Origin: a virus
Virus record (IMG/VR): IMGVR_UViG_3300020442_004288
Coordinates: 1 to 50,752 of that record
Direction: 5' to 3' (one strand)
Length of the DNA stretch: 50,752 bases
Part shown: positions 1 to 8,445 of the stretch, piece by piece
Position numbering within the stretch: the stretch's first letter is position 1
Layout: every line of letters starts with the position of its first letter
Notes under the pieces: generated by a model
The model's database searches: none
What the model saw: only the letters and a program-made list of their open reading frames with translations
Told to the model about the DNA's origin: nothing
Program-made: the position numbers and the translations under genes

Positions 1-1
1 C

Positions 2-2296
2 CTCAAGGTTACTTCAGATGCCACAGGTATAGAGTATGTTGATTTGGAAGCTGGATCAGCATCTTTTACCGGCCTGTCAGGTACTCCACCAAGTTTTGCT
101 GGCGGTAGTAATAAATACCTTAAAGTTACTTCTGATGGTACGGGCATTGAGTATACAAGTCTACCTTATGTTCCTAATTATGGAGGCTTAGGTTCTCATA
201 CTGGCATACAGGCCATGAGTAACTTTTACACCAATCTTCCAGACAAAATTATAGCAGTAGAAGATGATGGTACTGTAATGACTTGGACTGGAATTTTAGA
301 TCTCACATGGATAAAGGGATTTGGAGTAGATTCTAGCAGAGGAGAGTTCAATAAAAACACGGAGATTATTTATGAAAATCGAGATGCAAGTTACTACTTA
401 GGTTTCAGGAATGATTTAGAAGGAACACCAGACACTGATGACCAAGTCGTTTCTGTGGATGCAAATAGAAGTTTGTCTGGATTTATTGCTGCAGGCAAAG
501 CTATTTATCTTGGTAATCCTCCAAATGATGGAGGGGTAGGTTCTCATACTGGCGTAGCTGCAATAAGTAATTTCTATCAATTTTTACCAGACAGAATTAA
601 TGTTCCATTAACAAGATCCGCACAACTACAAAATAGATTTTTTACTTTTGAAGGTTTTTTCCATTCTGCTGGAGTAGATAATGCTAAGATACAATATGAA
701 TGGAACATAGGTGGGTCAGAAAGATTTAATATTCGTTTTAATAATGACTCCGATGGAACTTTCGAAGAGTATCAAGCTATTAATCCTTCAACCACTACAG
801 TTGTAAATTTTGGCCAAATTCCATCTGCAATAAACAACAAGCCAACACTTAGAGAATTTGTGGAGGCTGGTAAAGCAATTTACCTAGGAGGTTCGTCAAA
901 TCAAGCTGGAGGAGGCGGTGGAAGTGCGGCTGATGGAAGTGGTGTTAGTAACTTTACTGGATTACTCGATACGCCAAACTCTCTTGGTTCTGCTGGTCAA
1001 ATTGTACGCGTCAATGCTGGAGGCACTGCACTAGAGTTTGCTAATCCCGCTGCTGGCGGTGGAGGCGGTGGAGGAGCGGGCTCGTCAACATTTACGGGTC
1101 TTTCTGATACTCCAGCTAGTTTGGCGAATGATAAGTATCTAAAAGTTACTAATGACGGAACTGGCATAGAGTTTGTTGACGCGTTGCCCAATCCCACAAA
1201 TGCGGTATTTTCTAATGGTAAAACATTAATATCAAATGCTAGTAGCAATATATTTAAACAAATAAGACAAGGCTCTAACGTATCTATAGATGAAACTGCA
1301 AACGGTTTAACTATTAATTCGATTATACCTGCTACAGCTAATTCTTTTAGAGCATTAACTGACACTCCAGCAGGTTTCTCTGCGGGCAAATTTGTTAAAG
1401 TAAATGCTGGAGCTAGCGCTTTAGAATTTTCAGACGTCAATATTGATTCATTAAACATAAAGCAACCTGTAGGAAGCGGTTTTGCAAAAAATTCAATTAT
1501 TACAAATCAAGATAGTTTTGGGGATAATATACCTGATCATATCTATATGCAAAATGCAGGAGGGACCAATATACAAACATTTAGCTTTGCCCAGTACAGT
1601 CAAGGTTCTTATATAGAATATGCACCAGCAAGAGCAACTGATTACGGAAGTCACATAAAATTTAATGACGATTTAGAGGGTAGCCATCAATCAAATGATG
1701 GAAGCTTAGATCTTCACAACACAATGAGCTTGTCTGGTTTTATACACTCTGGAAGACATCACCATGAGGCAGCAAGAAATACTGGTGTTTACAATCAAGG
1801 ATTTAAAGCTGTATTGAGTGCTGGAGCCGCTGAATTTGAAGAAGAACCTGCCTTTGAACCAACTCTTGTAAATGCTGTAGGATTAAATCAAAATTGGACA
1901 CAGTTAGTATATCCAAAATCCAGTGCAAGGGAAATATCATGGATAGTACCTCAATCTCTCATGGAAAATTATTTAGACGGCACAGTAAAGATAAGCATAG
2001 CATGGAATGGATCTATCGGTGGTAATGTGTCATGGGATATTATATTGCAAAGTTATGCACTTGGTGATAATTTAGATAAAAATGTAACTTCTGTTGCAAG
2101 GACAGTGGTAGGAACAAGTCCGGGTAGTATTGCAAATGCACTATGCGAAAGTACATTAGAGTTTACTCCCTTGTCTACAGAAATGAAAAAAGGAGAGATG
2201 TTTAGAGTGATACTTAAGAGAAATACCTCCGCTGCCGCAGATACTTTGATATCTGATGCAAATGTTTTATTTTTATCCTTAATAGAATTAATTTAG
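2..2296 (+). CDS. Tail fibre / virion structural protein, 5' end cut by the window
   Basis: The frame is open to the left edge. The residues before the first possible start (TTG at 44) already match the internal repeat, so the gene begins outside the window. The visible part is mosaic. One repeat, of FTGLSDTP...KYLKVT.DGTGIEF type, occurs at least four times (near bases 60-165, 950-1045, 1087-1180, 1345-1440). A second, GSHTG...SNFY..LPD...AGKAIYLG, occurs twice in the first 900 bases. Glycine-rich linkers lie near 910-930 and 1054-1080. The last ~170 residues look like a beta-sandwich ending in a DTLISDA segment, as in many marine phage fibres. It probably extends the tail or binds the host surface. 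Repeats and domain style are seen directly; the fibre role is inferred. No catalytic motif was noticed. Confidence 0.7.
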   Translation, partial: LKVTSDATGIEYVDLEAGSASFTGLSGTPPSFAGGSNKYLKVTSDGTGIEYTSLPYVPNYGGLGSHTGIQAMSNFYTNLPDKIIAVEDDGTVMTWTGILDLTWIKGFGVDSSRGEFNKNTEIIYENRDASYYLGFRNDLEGTPDTDDQVVSVDANRSLSGFIAAGKAIYLGNPPNDGGVGSHTGVAAISNFYQFLPDRINVPLTRSAQLQNRFFTFEGFFHSAGVDNAKIQYEWNIGGSERFNIRFNNDSDGTFEEYQAINPSTTTVVNFGQIPSAINNKPTLREFVEAGKAIYLGGSSNQAGGGGGSAADGSGVSNFTGLLDTPNSLGSAGQIVRVNAGGTALEFANPAAGGGGGGGAGSSTFTGLSDTPASLANDKYLKVTNDGTGIEFVDALPNPTNAVFSNGKTLISNASSNIFKQIRQGSNVSIDETANGLTINSIIPATANSFRALTDTPAGFSAGKFVKVNAGASALEFSDVNIDSLNIKQPVGSGFAKNSIITNQDSFGDNIPDHIYMQNAGGTNIQTFSFAQYSQGSYIEYAPARATDYGSHIKFNDDLEGSHQSNDGSLDLHNTMSLSGFIHSGRHHHEAARNTGVYNQGFKAVLSAGAAEFEEEPAFEPTLVNAVGLNQNWTQLVYPKSSAREISWIVPQSLMENYLDGTVKISIAWNGSIGGNVSWDIILQSYALGDNLDKNVTSVARTVVGTSPGSIANALCESTLEFTPLSTEMKKGEMFRVILKRNTSAAADTLISDANVLFLSLIELI

Positions 2297-2314
2297 TGTA
2301 CCTATATATACAAT
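2296..2314 (+). promoter_or_regulatory. GTGTA-type element upstream of second fibre gene
   Basis: GTGTA at 2296-2300 overlaps the stop of the upstream gene, is followed by the AT-rich CTATATATA, and lies 19 bases before the ATG at 2315. It is one of at least nine such elements placed at gene starts in this window. A promoter role is inferred. Confidence 0.4.
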
Positions 2315-4291
2315 ATGAAAATATTTGAAAACAGAAGTTCCGCAATGGCACAATCATTGCAAAATAATGATAACAATGCAGGTCGAGTTGTTCCGGATTA
2401 TAATAATAATTTTATTGCAGAGTATCCAAACGAATTAAAAATTGGCACTCAGCTTCATGATAAAACAACTCTTGCTCCAATATTTGGAGGACACCATAGT
2501 TATTACAGCAATGGAATGGATGCGATGTTGATGCATAACGCTAGAACTATCGCTATGCAATATGTAAGTAGCGATGGGAGCCCATCCAATAATTTTTGGG
2601 CTGCTTGGGGTAATGAGACTGCATTAAACTTTGGTAATGGCCAATCTAGAATGGCTGGCAAAACTCACAGTAGAATTTGGCAATCTACATACGAGCCAGA
2701 TAAAATTTATGTATGTGGTTTATCTTATACATACAATCATGGCTATTCCTATCATTATGTATACTCTGTTTCTCAAAGAAAAATAATTTTACATGCAAGA
2801 ACTGATCATCTTATAAATAATGTCGAATGGTTTCATGAGACGCCAGATTATATTTATGGAATCCATAATGGTAATTATCAATATGGTGCTTGGCCAAGCT
2901 TATGTAGATTAGAAAAAACAAGTCTTATGATCCACAGAACTGCCTATCACCATAGGCATGGTTATATTCAACCATTATATTGGGATAATGACTATGTTTT
3001 ATATTGGCATAATTTTGCAAATTGGAGCAGTGGAAGAGTAGCGGCAGCTCTAGGTAAAATAAGATGGGACGGAATCCTTTGGACCGGAACTACTTTTTAT
3101 TGGTCCGATGATTACCCAACAAGCAATCACCAAGCTTATGTGGGCTTACAAATGCACAAAAATGATGGAGGCGCAACAAAAAGTTTTATCTATGGTGGAA
3201 ATACTATGACTGACGGACTAGCAATGCCCGGAGTTAATACAAGTGATAACTGGAGCTTCCATCAGGCACTGGTTTACAACAATACATTAATGAACACCCA
3301 TAAGATCATAAGAACTTATATGATTCAAAGAATGACTGGTGGAGACTGGAAAATAATTAGATCTAACATACCATTGCATGACCATGCTACTGCATTTACT
3401 GCTGATGCGGGCAATCAGGGAGGTACAGCAATGGGTACTGCTGAGCGTCCTAGATTTGATGCTAGGTTGTGTACTATTACAGGAATAGGTTCCTTGCCTA
3501 GCTCGATAACAGACACTGATGTAATTGGTTCAGGCGGAAAATATTATGCTGGAAATACCAGCCATCATTATAAAGCTAATAACTTAACTTTCTTTGAGGC
3601 TAATGGAAAAGGTTATTTATTTTGGGATTGTGCAAAAGGAAATAATCATAATAATGGTAGTTGGAACGCTGCACATGTATTTAGAATTAAAAATTATGCA
3701 GCATCAATTCAAGCAGCTCCAAATGAAACACAGTCATTAGCGCTTGAATATATTCAAAAAATTGAGTTTGGATATAATTGTTGGGCAATTTATAGACCGG
3801 AAGATCATGCTAAAACATTTATAGCAATGTCTAGATCGGGTGGGCAAAACAAAATCTACACCTTCAACACATCAACTCAGCAATTCCAAACATCTAATGC
3901 TCTCGTGGGAGAATATAGTGCAATAGGAAATACAGCTGAAGGAGATATTTATGCTGTAGTTCCAGAAAATAACTATAGATGGCAAGTACATTCTCTATCT
4001 CTATCTTTACCATATAAACTAGAGGTAACTCCTTCGTCTGAAAGATTAGAATATACGGGAAGTAATTTAACTCCAAATGTAAAGGTTAATGCATTTAATC
4101 ATGTTGGTGATAGAGTGTCTATCACCGTTAATCTTCAAGTGATAGGTTTAGGCGCTACATTTACTGATGCAGGGGCTACAAATGGAGGAAAAAATATAAG
4201 TGTAACCACATCTGCAGGAGCAGATACAACTGTAAATCTACAATTAACAGATCCAAGTTTAGTTAGAATAACGGCGGCAATGTCAATATAA
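2315..4291 (+). CDS. Putative tail fibre / adhesin, His- and aromatic-rich
   Basis: This 658-residue protein starts at the ATG at 2315, 18 bases after the preceding fibre gene. The central part (about residues 60-560) is unusually rich in His, Tyr, Trp and Asn and contains recurrent short beta-strand-like blocks (YVCGLSYTYNHGY, YIYGIHNGNYQYG and similar), suggesting a propeller or other repeated beta fold. The last ~85 residues begin with LEVTPSSERLEYTG and look like an Ig-like (Big/invasin-type) domain. There is no signal peptide or transmembrane segment. Neighbours indicate a virion fibre or receptor-binding protein; this is inference, and I do not recognise a specific family. No enzymatic motif was identified. 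Confidence 0.5.
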   Translation: MKIFENRSSAMAQSLQNNDNNAGRVVPDYNNNFIAEYPNELKIGTQLHDKTTLAPIFGGHHSYYSNGMDAMLMHNARTIAMQYVSSDGSPSNNFWAAWGNETALNFGNGQSRMAGKTHSRIWQSTYEPDKIYVCGLSYTYNHGYSYHYVYSVSQRKIILHARTDHLINNVEWFHETPDYIYGIHNGNYQYGAWPSLCRLEKTSLMIHRTAYHHRHGYIQPLYWDNDYVLYWHNFANWSSGRVAAALGKIRWDGILWTGTTFYWSDDYPTSNHQAYVGLQMHKNDGGATKSFIYGGNTMTDGLAMPGVNTSDNWSFHQALVYNNTLMNTHKIIRTYMIQRMTGGDWKIIRSNIPLHDHATAFTADAGNQGGTAMGTAERPRFDARLCTITGIGSLPSSITDTDVIGSGGKYYAGNTSHHYKANNLTFFEANGKGYLFWDCAKGNNHNNGSWNAAHVFRIKNYAASIQAAPNETQSLALEYIQKIEFGYNCWAIYRPEDHAKTFIAMSRSGGQNKIYTFNTSTQQFQTSNALVGEYSAIGNTAEGDIYAVVPENNYRWQVHSLSLSLPYKLEVTPSSERLEYTGSNLTPNVKVNAFNHVGDRVSITVNLQVIGLGATFTDAGATNGGKNISVTTSAGADTTVNLQLTDPSLVRITAAMSI

Positions 4292-4300
4292 TGAATCACT

Positions 4301-4816
4301 ATGTCGCTTTTTGGAAATCCTGTATTTTTAGAAGCTGTTGACATAAGAGCTATACCTTCGGGTACGCCTTTACCTCCAGATCCCGAAACTGCGGTTATTA
4401 ATGTCCTAGGTTCTGAGGCTGGTATTTCTGGAGTTGAAAATGTATTTGACCCTGCACTCCATTCCGGCATGGCTTTCATTCATGCTCGTACAATCTCAAA
4501 ACCACAAACTGCAGCAATGATTGATGCGACTACTGATGTTGCATTATTTAGGTCAGGTAGAGCCGATATTTATGACATGATGGGAATAGGCGAAATAAAT
4601 GCAGTTAATACAGATTACGGAATCAGCACTATTGAGAGAGCTGAAACATTTATACAAATTGGTGCAGATACAAGCTTTAATCGCGTAGAAGATGCTCAAG
4701 TATCAGGTTTTGTATGTCCGGGTATGGAATCTACGGGAGTAGGTGGAGCGGGCGGAGGCGGTGGTGGAAAAGTTAAATATGATATAAGATATAAAAGAAA
4801 TTTAATAAATTTTTAA
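4301..4816 (+). CDS. Hypothetical protein with glycine-rich C-terminus
   Basis: This is a 171-residue protein of unrecognised family starting at ATG 4301, 9 bases after the fibre gene. The N-terminal ~130 residues look globular. The C-terminal 30 residues contain a run of glycines (GVGGAGGGGGG) and a basic tail (DIRYKRNLINF). It lies between fibre genes and a membrane-protein gene and is probably co-transcribed with the fibre. A small virion accessory or fibre-tip protein is possible from context. Nothing in the sequence gives a function. Confidence 0.5.
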   Translation: MSLFGNPVFLEAVDIRAIPSGTPLPPDPETAVINVLGSEAGISGVENVFDPALHSGMAFIHARTISKPQTAAMIDATTDVALFRSGRADIYDMMGIGEINAVNTDYGISTIERAETFIQIGADTSFNRVEDAQVSGFVCPGMESTGVGGAGGGGGGKVKYDIRYKRNLINF

Positions 4817-4817
4817 A

Positions 4818-5402
4818 ATGGATTATTCAGTAATCATAGCTTCAATTATAAGTGCTTTAGCTACTTTAATTAGTGTTTGGATGAGTCGAAAACTAATACA
4901 TAAAACAAAAGATCCAGTAGTAGAAGATGCGGTTAAAAGTACAAATGTTTATACTGCACTAGATTACACAATGAATGAAATGAAAGCTGATAGAGCTTAT
5001 GTGTTAGAATTTCATAACGGCAGCCATTATTACTCCGGAAGGGGTCAAAAAAAATTCAGTTGCACACATGAAATTGTAGAAGAAGGTATTAGTCATCAAT
5101 GCAATCATTCTCAAGAACATAGAGTTTCAAATTATCATGGCTATATAAGTGAATTGATTGAAAAAGAATCTTTTATATATTCAGATTGCAATCAAATTAC
5201 TGATAAGAATTTTTTAACCTTACTACAAAAATCTGGAACCTGTAGTATAATTAATGTACCAATAAAAACATTAAACGGAAAAATCATAGGAATCCTAGGA
5301 GTTGACTATGTTAGAGCTACAAAAATAACGCAAAAAAAAGAAGATTTTTATTTAAAATTTATGAAACAGCAATCAAGAATAATTGCAGGATATTTATCGT
5401 AA
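4818..5402 (+). CDS. Membrane-anchored GAF-like domain protein
   Basis: This 194-residue protein has one hydrophobic N-terminal helix (about residues 4-22), a short basic stretch (MSRKLIHKTK), then a domain of GAF type. Features of that domain are the segment RAYVLEFHNGSHYYSG, a central SCTHEIVEEGIS, and the terminal strand pair INVPIKTLNGKIIGILGVDY. The N-out or N-in orientation cannot be decided; the basic residues after the helix favour a cytoplasmic GAF domain. GAF domains usually bind small ligands or act as protein-protein sensors. In a phage this could be a membrane sensor, a lysis-timing protein or a superinfection factor; all of these are inference. It starts two bases after the previous stop, so translation is probably coupled. 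Confidence 0.55.
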   Translation: MDYSVIIASIISALATLISVWMSRKLIHKTKDPVVEDAVKSTNVYTALDYTMNEMKADRAYVLEFHNGSHYYSGRGQKKFSCTHEIVEEGISHQCNHSQEHRVSNYHGYISELIEKESFIYSDCNQITDKNFLTLLQKSGTCSIINVPIKTLNGKIIGILGVDYVRATKITQKKEDFYLKFMKQQSRIIAGYLS

Positions 5403-5437
5403 ATTAGATTTTTTTTAAAAAAAAGATAATATATTAT

Positions 5438-5794
5438 ATGTTATCTACCTATTGCCAAGAGTGCGGAAGTAAAAATGAATACATTTCTCAGAGGCCAAAA
5501 TTTTGCTCAAATTGCGGGAGTCCGCTGAGTTCAGAAGCAAAAAAAGAGCTTAAAAAACGAAAAATTATTCCACCCAAAAAGTCTCAATCTACAGAGATTG
5601 AAAACGAAGATGAGGAAGGAACGGATGTTTATGAAGTTCCAATTCTTGCCAAACTTGAGTACGAAGTTGAGTACGATAATAATGCTAGAAAAACATTAGG
5701 ATCTCTTCTACCAGAACCTGAACCTCCTGTAAAAAAGAAAAGAGGTAGACCGCGCAAAACTCCTCAATCAAATGCCAAGAAAAAGAAAAGTTAG
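5438..5794 (+). CDS. Zinc-ribbon protein with C-terminal AT-hook-like motif
   Basis: This 118-residue protein starts with a zinc ribbon: C6-x2-C9 and C23-x2-C26 flank a short loop. The middle is acidic (ENEDEEGTD). The C-terminus is strongly basic with KRGRPRK at residues 101-107, which matches the RGRP core of AT-hooks that bind the minor groove of AT-rich DNA. Its last 23 bases overlap the start of the sigma-like gene, so the two are probably translated together. A DNA-binding or transcription-accessory role is inferred from the motifs and neighbour. The upstream gap (5403-5437) is extremely AT-rich, with an oligo-T/oligo-A run and TATATTAT-like sequence, but no clear ribosome binding site. 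Confidence 0.6.
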   Translation: MLSTYCQECGSKNEYISQRPKFCSNCGSPLSSEAKKELKKRKIIPPKKSQSTEIENEDEEGTDVYEVPILAKLEYEVEYDNNARKTLGSLLPEPEPPVKKKRGRPRKTPQSNAKKKKS

Positions 5795-6473
5795 ATATGA
5801 AGACATGTCTGACATCATCAATCAGGAAATTAGAAAAAGAAAAAATAAGTGGTTTCTAGATTCTGTTCCTTGGATTTCTTTTGAGGATGTTGAACAAATT
5901 ATCAGGGTTCATATATATCAAAAATTTGATCAATGGGATCAAAAAAGAGATTTAAAGCCTTGGATAAATAAAATTATCACAAATCAGTTTAAAAATATTC
6001 TTAGGAATTATTATTTAAATTTTGCAAAACCTTGTGCCAGTTGTCCTTTTGATGGATCTGCTACTGCAGAAAATTCTTGCTTATTTACAAAGACAGGGGT
6101 TCAAGATTGCACTTGCCCTTTATATAAAAAATGGTCTAAATACAAAAAGAATGCTCACGATGTAAAAATTCCATTAAGATTAGATAGTATGGAGTTTGAT
6201 CAAGTTAGTGACTCCAATCCATCTCATTTTGAAATAAACAATTGCATAGGTAGAGTAGAAAAAGAACTCAAGAAAGAATTGTCAGATAAATACTATAGTG
6301 TTTATGTAATGCTTTTTGTTGATAATAAGACTGAAGATGAAGTAGCAAAAGAGTTAGGATATAAGAGCAATGAGCAAGGTAGAACTGCTGGATATAAACA
6401 AATTAAAAATATTAAAAAAATGATAAAAGAAAAAGTTATTAAAATTATAAAAAATAAAGATATAATATATTAA
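5772..6473 (+). CDS. Sigma-70-like RNA polymerase sigma factor with Cys-rich insertion
   Basis: This 233-residue protein has the two-part design of a small sigma factor. Residues ~35-80 (WISFEDVEQIIRVHIYQKF, then LKPWINKIITNQFKNILRN) resemble region 2, with core-binding and -10 recognition helices. Residues ~165-225 (LSDKYYSVYVMLFVDNKTED through AKELGYKSN) resemble a region 4 helix-turn-helix. Between them is an unusual insertion with five cysteines (C88, C91, C103, C113, C115) that could bind zinc. Such proteins redirect host RNA polymerase to phage promoters, often late ones. The gene overlaps the zinc-ribbon gene upstream and abuts the HTH gene downstream (6473 is shared). The sigma assignment is by motif reading, without alignment. 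An alternative is another HTH regulator. Confidence 0.55.
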   Translation: MPRKRKVRYEDMSDIINQEIRKRKNKWFLDSVPWISFEDVEQIIRVHIYQKFDQWDQKRDLKPWINKIITNQFKNILRNYYLNFAKPCASCPFDGSATAENSCLFTKTGVQDCTCPLYKKWSKYKKNAHDVKIPLRLDSMEFDQVSDSNPSHFEINNCIGRVEKELKKELSDKYYSVYVMLFVDNKTEDEVAKELGYKSNEQGRTAGYKQIKNIKKMIKEKVIKIIKNKDIIY

Positions 6474-7519
6474 TGGAATTAAGCGAAGAACAGAAGCAGT
6501 TTATCACAGATAACTTTCACAAGATCCCCGATCTTATAGAGCTTACTCGTGCTGTTTTTAAAGATGGAACAATTGACGGAAGATCTAAGGAGGGTAGGGC
6601 AGTAAGAAAATACCTAGCAGATAGTCAAATTAAATACAAAACAACAGAAAAAAAACCTGTAAAACCCGTAGTCCTAAGTGACGAACAAAAACAATTCATA
6701 CATCAATATTCTGAAGACGGAATGAGTAGTTTTCAAATTGCTCAAGTAATTTTTCCCGGAAAAGATGTAAAAAATTTAGGAGTAGAGCAAAGAACTGTTC
6801 ATGCATACTTGAAGGCACTTAAAAGACAACAAAGGGAAGAGAGTCGAGAAATTGCATCCTCATACTCACCTCCAGAAAACCTAGAGGAATGCGTAGATTT
6901 AGTTAATATATATTCTAGCCAAGATTTAAAACTTGATTCATTAAAAGCAATAGAAAAAAAATCCGTAGAATCATTATACAAATTTTTAAGATCTCCTAGG
7001 TTTCACCAAGTCATAAGCAACTATCAAAAACTAGATGACCAAAATTTATTTGAGGCAGAGTTTGTTAGAGCTACTTGGGATAAGCCTGATTTATCTGCAG
7101 ATGAAATTAATTTGTACATTAATGTTTGCGTTGATTACATAAACTTAAAAAACATTGGAGCACATATAGAAAAATTAAATAGAATGTTTGAGGATGCCGA
7201 TGAACAGCAAGACATGACTGTCAGGCTCGCAGAATTATTAAAAACAAAAAGCGAAGAGTATAATCAGTGTGAAAAAAGACAAGAGTCTTTAATTAACAGA
7301 CTCGCAGGAGATAGAGCTAAGCGTGTTGCCATGAGACAGGATAAAAATGCATCAATACTATCTCTAGTTGAATCATTTCAAAATGAAGAAGGAAGAGAGT
7401 TAATGGTAAAGATGGCTGAAATGCAAAAGAAAGCTGTTGGCGAAGAAGCTGAGAATTTTGAATCAATGAATGAATGGAAAGCTAGGATACTAGGAATATC
7501 TAAAAGTGATGTTATATGA
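6473..7519 (+). CDS. Double helix-turn-helix protein, candidate terminase small subunit
   Basis: This 348-residue protein has an N-terminal duplication. A ~50-residue unit beginning LSEEQKQFITDNFHK is repeated as LSDEQKQFIHQYSEDG; each ends in a basic helix (AVRKYLA, VHAYLKAL) and looks like a helix-turn-helix. The rest (from ~150) is predicted to be helical, with coiled-coil stretches around residues 230-330. Its place before the large terminase, plus DNA-binding N-terminus and oligomer-like helices, fits a terminase small subunit that recognises the packaging site. It is long for that family, and a transcription regulator is the main alternative. The start overlaps the sigma-like gene's stop (TAATGG), and its end overlaps the nuclease start (ATGA), so translation is coupled on both sides. 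Confidence 0.4.
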   Translation: MELSEEQKQFITDNFHKIPDLIELTRAVFKDGTIDGRSKEGRAVRKYLADSQIKYKTTEKKPVKPVVLSDEQKQFIHQYSEDGMSSFQIAQVIFPGKDVKNLGVEQRTVHAYLKALKRQQREESREIASSYSPPENLEECVDLVNIYSSQDLKLDSLKAIEKKSVESLYKFLRSPRFHQVISNYQKLDDQNLFEAEFVRATWDKPDLSADEINLYINVCVDYINLKNIGAHIEKLNRMFEDADEQQDMTVRLAELLKTKSEEYNQCEKRQESLINRLAGDRAKRVAMRQDKNASILSLVESFQNEEGRELMVKMAEMQKKAVGEEAENFESMNEWKARILGISKSDVI

Positions 7520-8445
7520 AATCATCAACCTACAAGTGCAAAGTTTGTGGAGAAGAATTTTCTTCGGAAAAGGGGCTACATTTACATCTTAAAAAACATA
7601 AGATGGATTTAGCTACTTATTATACAAATTATTTTCCAAGAAAAAACCTTTTAACAGGAGAACCCTTACCTTTCAAAAATAAATCTGATTACTTTTCAAA
7701 AGATTTTTCCACAAGAAGGCAATTACTAAAATGGTGCAAGCAGGCTGATGAAGTAGATGCTAGAAATTATGCATTAAAAAAACTTAAAGAAAGAATTAAA
7801 GATAAAAAATTAAAAAGAGGGCCAAATCATTTAGAATTAAAAATTGCAGGGCTGCCAGATTTAGAGATATACAAAAAACTGTTTGGCTCTTATTCAAAGG
7901 CATGCAAGCAAGCTGGAGTAAAACCTTTATTTTTTAAAAAATTAAATAAGAGTTTATTTAAGCAAAGCTATAAAGATTTAAAAATTTTTGTAGATACGAG
8001 AGAACAACAGCCATTAAATTTTAAAAATTCAAGTGAACTTAAATTAGATTTTGGAGATTATACTGCAGCTGGCGAAGACTATTCCTATACATATGTAGAT
8101 AGAAAAGCAGAACAAGATTTTAAAGGTACAATGAGTGGTGGATTTGAAAGATTTAAAAGAGAGCTTGAAAGAGCAAGGGAGTTTAAATCTTTTTTGTTTG
8201 TGGTAGTAGAAAGTGACTTAAATAAAATATATAAGAATAATAAATTTGGCCCACATAGATCTAATTTAAATTTTATATATCACAATATGAGAGTATTAAC
8301 TCATGAGTTTAACGATTGTTGTCAATTTGTTTTTACGGGTAGTAGGGAAAACTCAGAAAAAATTATACCTAAAATATTAAAAATGGGGAAAAGTATTTGG
8401 GGGGTTGATCTCCAATATTACATTGATACAGATGGCTTGGATTGA
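7516..8445 (+). CDS. C2H2 zinc finger plus ERCC4/XPF-type nuclease
   Basis: This 309-residue protein has an N-terminal C2H2 finger: C8-x2-C11-x12-H24-x3-H28. From residue ~155 it shows the ERCC4 nuclease pattern: DTREQQP (D160 to P166), GDY (180-182), VDRK (194-197) followed by D201, and a strand FLFVVVESD that matches the family's conserved strand. The usual ERK is DRK here, a conservative change. ERCC4 nucleases cut branched or structured DNA. Next to the terminase genes, it could resolve branches before packaging, or be a homing-type or recombination enzyme; this is inference. The middle (residues 100-140) contains a GLPDLEIYKKLFGSYSKACK stretch that resembles DNA-binding modules of endonucleases. 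The start is coupled to the preceding gene by ATGA overlap. Confidence 0.7.
   Translation: MKSSTYKCKVCGEEFSSEKGLHLHLKKHKMDLATYYTNYFPRKNLLTGEPLPFKNKSDYFSKDFSTRRQLLKWCKQADEVDARNYALKKLKERIKDKKLKRGPNHLELKIAGLPDLEIYKKLFGSYSKACKQAGVKPLFFKKLNKSLFKQSYKDLKIFVDTREQQPLNFKNSSELKLDFGDYTAAGEDYSYTYVDRKAEQDFKGTMSGGFERFKRELERAREFKSFLFVVVESDLNKIYKNNKFGPHRSNLNFIYHNMRVLTHEFNDCCQFVFTGSRENSEKIIPKILKMGKSIWGVDLQYYIDTDGLD

Noticed and set aside
996-1458. Minus-strand open frame inside the first fibre gene
   Set aside because: It mirrors the glycine-rich and DTP repeats of the fibre and has no ribosome site or domain.
2-4291. Diversity-generating retroelement acting on the fibre genes
   Set aside because: No reverse transcriptase and no template/variable repeat pair with adenine-biased differences was seen.
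5403-5437. Terminator hairpin in the oligo-T/oligo-A run
   Set aside because: The T8A8 palindrome has no GC pairs and no room for a loop; it is more likely simple AT-rich upstream sequence.
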